Assembly: GCA_902803245.1 (NCBI GenBank)
Contig: CADCPJ010000307.1
Location: forward strand, 1 to 6,933
From: an uncultured Lachnospiraceae bacterium
GTDB taxonomy: Bacteria; Bacillota; Clostridia; Lachnospirales; Lachnospiraceae
Length of the DNA: 6,933 nucleotides
Direction of reading: 5' to 3'
The position numbers and the translations under genes were made by a program. A model generated the notes under the pieces. That model was not told the DNA's origin and searched no databases. It saw only the letters and a list, made by a program, of their open reading frames with translations. Shown in pieces: positions 5,649 to 6,933 of this stretch; the first letter of the stretch is position 1; the number at the start of each line of letters is the position of its first letter.

Positions 5649-6933
5649 TTGGATCAGACAAGCCTTAGAAATGAAATCCGGCAAGAAGGATATGCGGGAA
5701 GAAAGAAGAGGACCGGCATCATGGCGGCGGGGCTTGGCGCCGCAATTGCGGCTGCCGTGATCCTGGCGTTTTTTTACTTCTTCGGCCTGAAGAACATCCC
5801 TGCCGTCAATATGGACGGACAGATCACCTATGAGGTGATCCGGGGAGAGGGACATCCCGAGGAAAGGGCGGGCGCCCCCCTTCTTGCGGGCGACCGCCTC
5901 ATCGGGAGGGCAGTTCTTCACACGCTCGATAAGATCGAAGACGCAGCTCTTGGCTTCTTCGCCGGAAACTCCGCCGTCACGGTCCGCATCGGGGGCGACG
6001 TGAGATTCTTTTCGGGCGGGGACAGTAAGGAGGAGAGCCGGCCGGCCGGAGATCCCTTCATACTGGTCCCGATATCGGGAGACGACTGGGGCAGGGAGCT
6101 TGAGATTGACTGCCTGGTGACAGACGGATGGATGGACGCGAAGCTTCACGGCGTCCGGATCCTTCCCATGGCGGAAAGCGCCTTATATCCCCTCATCGGG
6201 AAGGAGACGAAGCTTGTCCTTTTTTCCGCGGTCTTCCTGACCGGACTGGTTCTCCTTGCACTCTCTTTTTTCAGCAGGAGAGCGCGGAGCCGCTTCCCGG
6301 ACGGGCTGTTTCTTTCGCTCTTCCTTCTCTTCGGGAGCACCTTCGTACTTGAAAGAAGCGGTTTTCTGCATTTTCTGACTGTAAATGGAGAGACCCTTTT
6401 AAGAGGCGCGCTCTACTCTGCCTTCCTTGCTCCCGCTGCCTGTTTCGCTTATCTGTCTGCGGCGGGCATGCCTGAGAAGAAGGTGAGAAGGCGGGTTTAT
6501 TTCATCTTCTCCATCGCGTTTTTATCGGCACTTGGAGCGGCTCTTGTGCTGAGATTCTCCCAGGGTGTTCAAGCGGCGGCCACTCTTCCGTATCTGCGCC
6601 TGATGACCGCTGCTGCGTCGGCATATGCGCTCCTCGCGGAGCTCTTCGGAGGGCCGGCTGAAGCAAGAAATGAGGACAGGCAGATTAAAGTGGGAGTGAC
6701 GGCGGCTGCGGTTCTCCTTATCCTTGACCTGATCACCGGGAATCTCTACCGGTTTGGGGCGGCGGACATTCTCACTTCGTTCATTCCGGATATCGATCTG
6801 ATTGCCTGCGCAATCCTCGTGCTCGCTGTCTTTTTGCTGCTTCATTTCTATACAAAGGTGGAAGCGGCGGCTGTCAGGGAGGATCACGCGGCACTTATAA
6901 GCGGACTCGCCTACACGGACATTCTCACCGGCA
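5649..6933 (+). CDS. 7TM-type membrane sensor with GGDEF output domain, 3' truncated by window end
   Basis: This frame is open from 5616 to the window edge; 428 codons are visible. A short cytosolic N-terminus ending in RKKR is followed by a membrane anchor (about residues 25-47), then an external domain of about 135 residues. Seven closely spaced hydrophobic segments come next, at about 189-208, 219-234, 250-271, 283-301, 309-333, 348-366 and 383-401. The end, LAYTDILTG (420-428), is the typical entry of a GGDEF domain, so the product is probably a diguanylate cyclase making c-di-GMP in response to an external signal. The layout resembles 7TMR-DISM receptors. Catalytic residues lie outside the window, so activity cannot be judged. 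The start is uncertain: TTG 5649 has AAGGAG 12 bases upstream and keeps the positive charges before the first membrane segment; ATG 5721 is the alternative. A terminator separates it from galE, so no link to galactose is implied. Confidence 0.8.
   Translation, partial: MDQTSLRNEIRQEGYAGRKKRTGIMAAGLGAAIAAAVILAFFYFFGLKNIPAVNMDGQITYEVIRGEGHPEERAGAPLLAGDRLIGRAVLHTLDKIEDAALGFFAGNSAVTVRIGGDVRFFSGGDSKEESRPAGDPFILVPISGDDWGRELEIDCLVTDGWMDAKLHGVRILPMAESALYPLIGKETKLVLFSAVFLTGLVLLALSFFSRRARSRFPDGLFLSLFLLFGSTFVLERSGFLHFLTVNGETLLRGALYSAFLAPAACFAYLSAAGMPEKKVRRRVYFIFSIAFLSALGAALVLRFSQGVQAAATLPYLRLMTAAASAYALLAELFGGPAEARNEDRQIKVGVTAAAVLLILDLITGNLYRFGAADILTSFIPDIDLIACAILVLAVFLLLHFYTKVEAAAVREDHAALISGLAYTDILTG

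Noticed and set aside
5485..5760. Plus-strand open frame of 91 codons spanning the galE terminator and the sensor promoter
   Set aside because: It runs through a strong terminator and overlaps the sensor gene in another frame; no recognisable protein features.
5559..6149. Minus-strand open frame of 196 codons across the sensor promoter and gene
   Set aside because: The + strand here encodes a coherent membrane protein with promoter and ribosome site; the minus frame shows no domain.

Overview
The window looks like chromosomal DNA from a moderately GC-rich Firmicute, most likely in the Clostridia (a Lachnospiraceae-like organism is my inference). The reasons are strong AGGAGG-type ribosome sites, AT-rich intergenic promoters of the TTGaca/TATAAT type, a CcpA/GalR-style LacI regulator, a DUF1846 (UPF0371) protein common in Firmicutes, and GC-rich coding regions. 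All five genes lie on the + strand. No RNA genes, mobile elements or CRISPR arrays were seen.

Layout. 1-201 is non-coding: a 15-bp palindrome, CTGCA repeats and a good promoter (169-197). At 256-1284 is a LacI-family repressor whose probable operator (core AAACGTTT, 208-215) lies at its own transcription start, followed by a clear intrinsic terminator (1310-1339). A new promoter (1349-1377) drives a 494-residue DUF1846 protein of unknown function (1432-2916). A 188-bp spacer carries two 12-bp direct repeats exactly 21 bp apart, a possible promoter and a small hairpin just before a very strong ribosome site. Then come galactokinase galK (3105-4331) and UDP-glucose 4-epimerase galE (4437-5456), closed by a strong intrinsic terminator (5515-5560). 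An extended -10 promoter (5578-5606) starts a separate unit: a membrane sensor with an external domain, about eight membrane segments and the first residues of a GGDEF domain, cut by the window end.

How it fits together. GalK and GalE are the first kinase step and the epimerase step of the Leloir galactose pathway. The middle enzyme, galT, is not here, so it must be elsewhere or replaced by another uridylyltransferase. GalE has cysteine at the position that is Tyr299 in E. coli, which predicts that it also epimerises UDP-GlcNAc/UDP-GalNAc. The LacI protein is a reasonable candidate sugar-responsive regulator of the locus, but the only good operator visible is on its own gene; the galK upstream repeats look more like an AraC-type activator site. 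The DUF1846 protein next to galK/galE is the main unknown. I see no convincing evidence of a wholly new system. The most useful leads are the DUF1846 context, the GalE Cys299 and the two kinds of regulatory sites.
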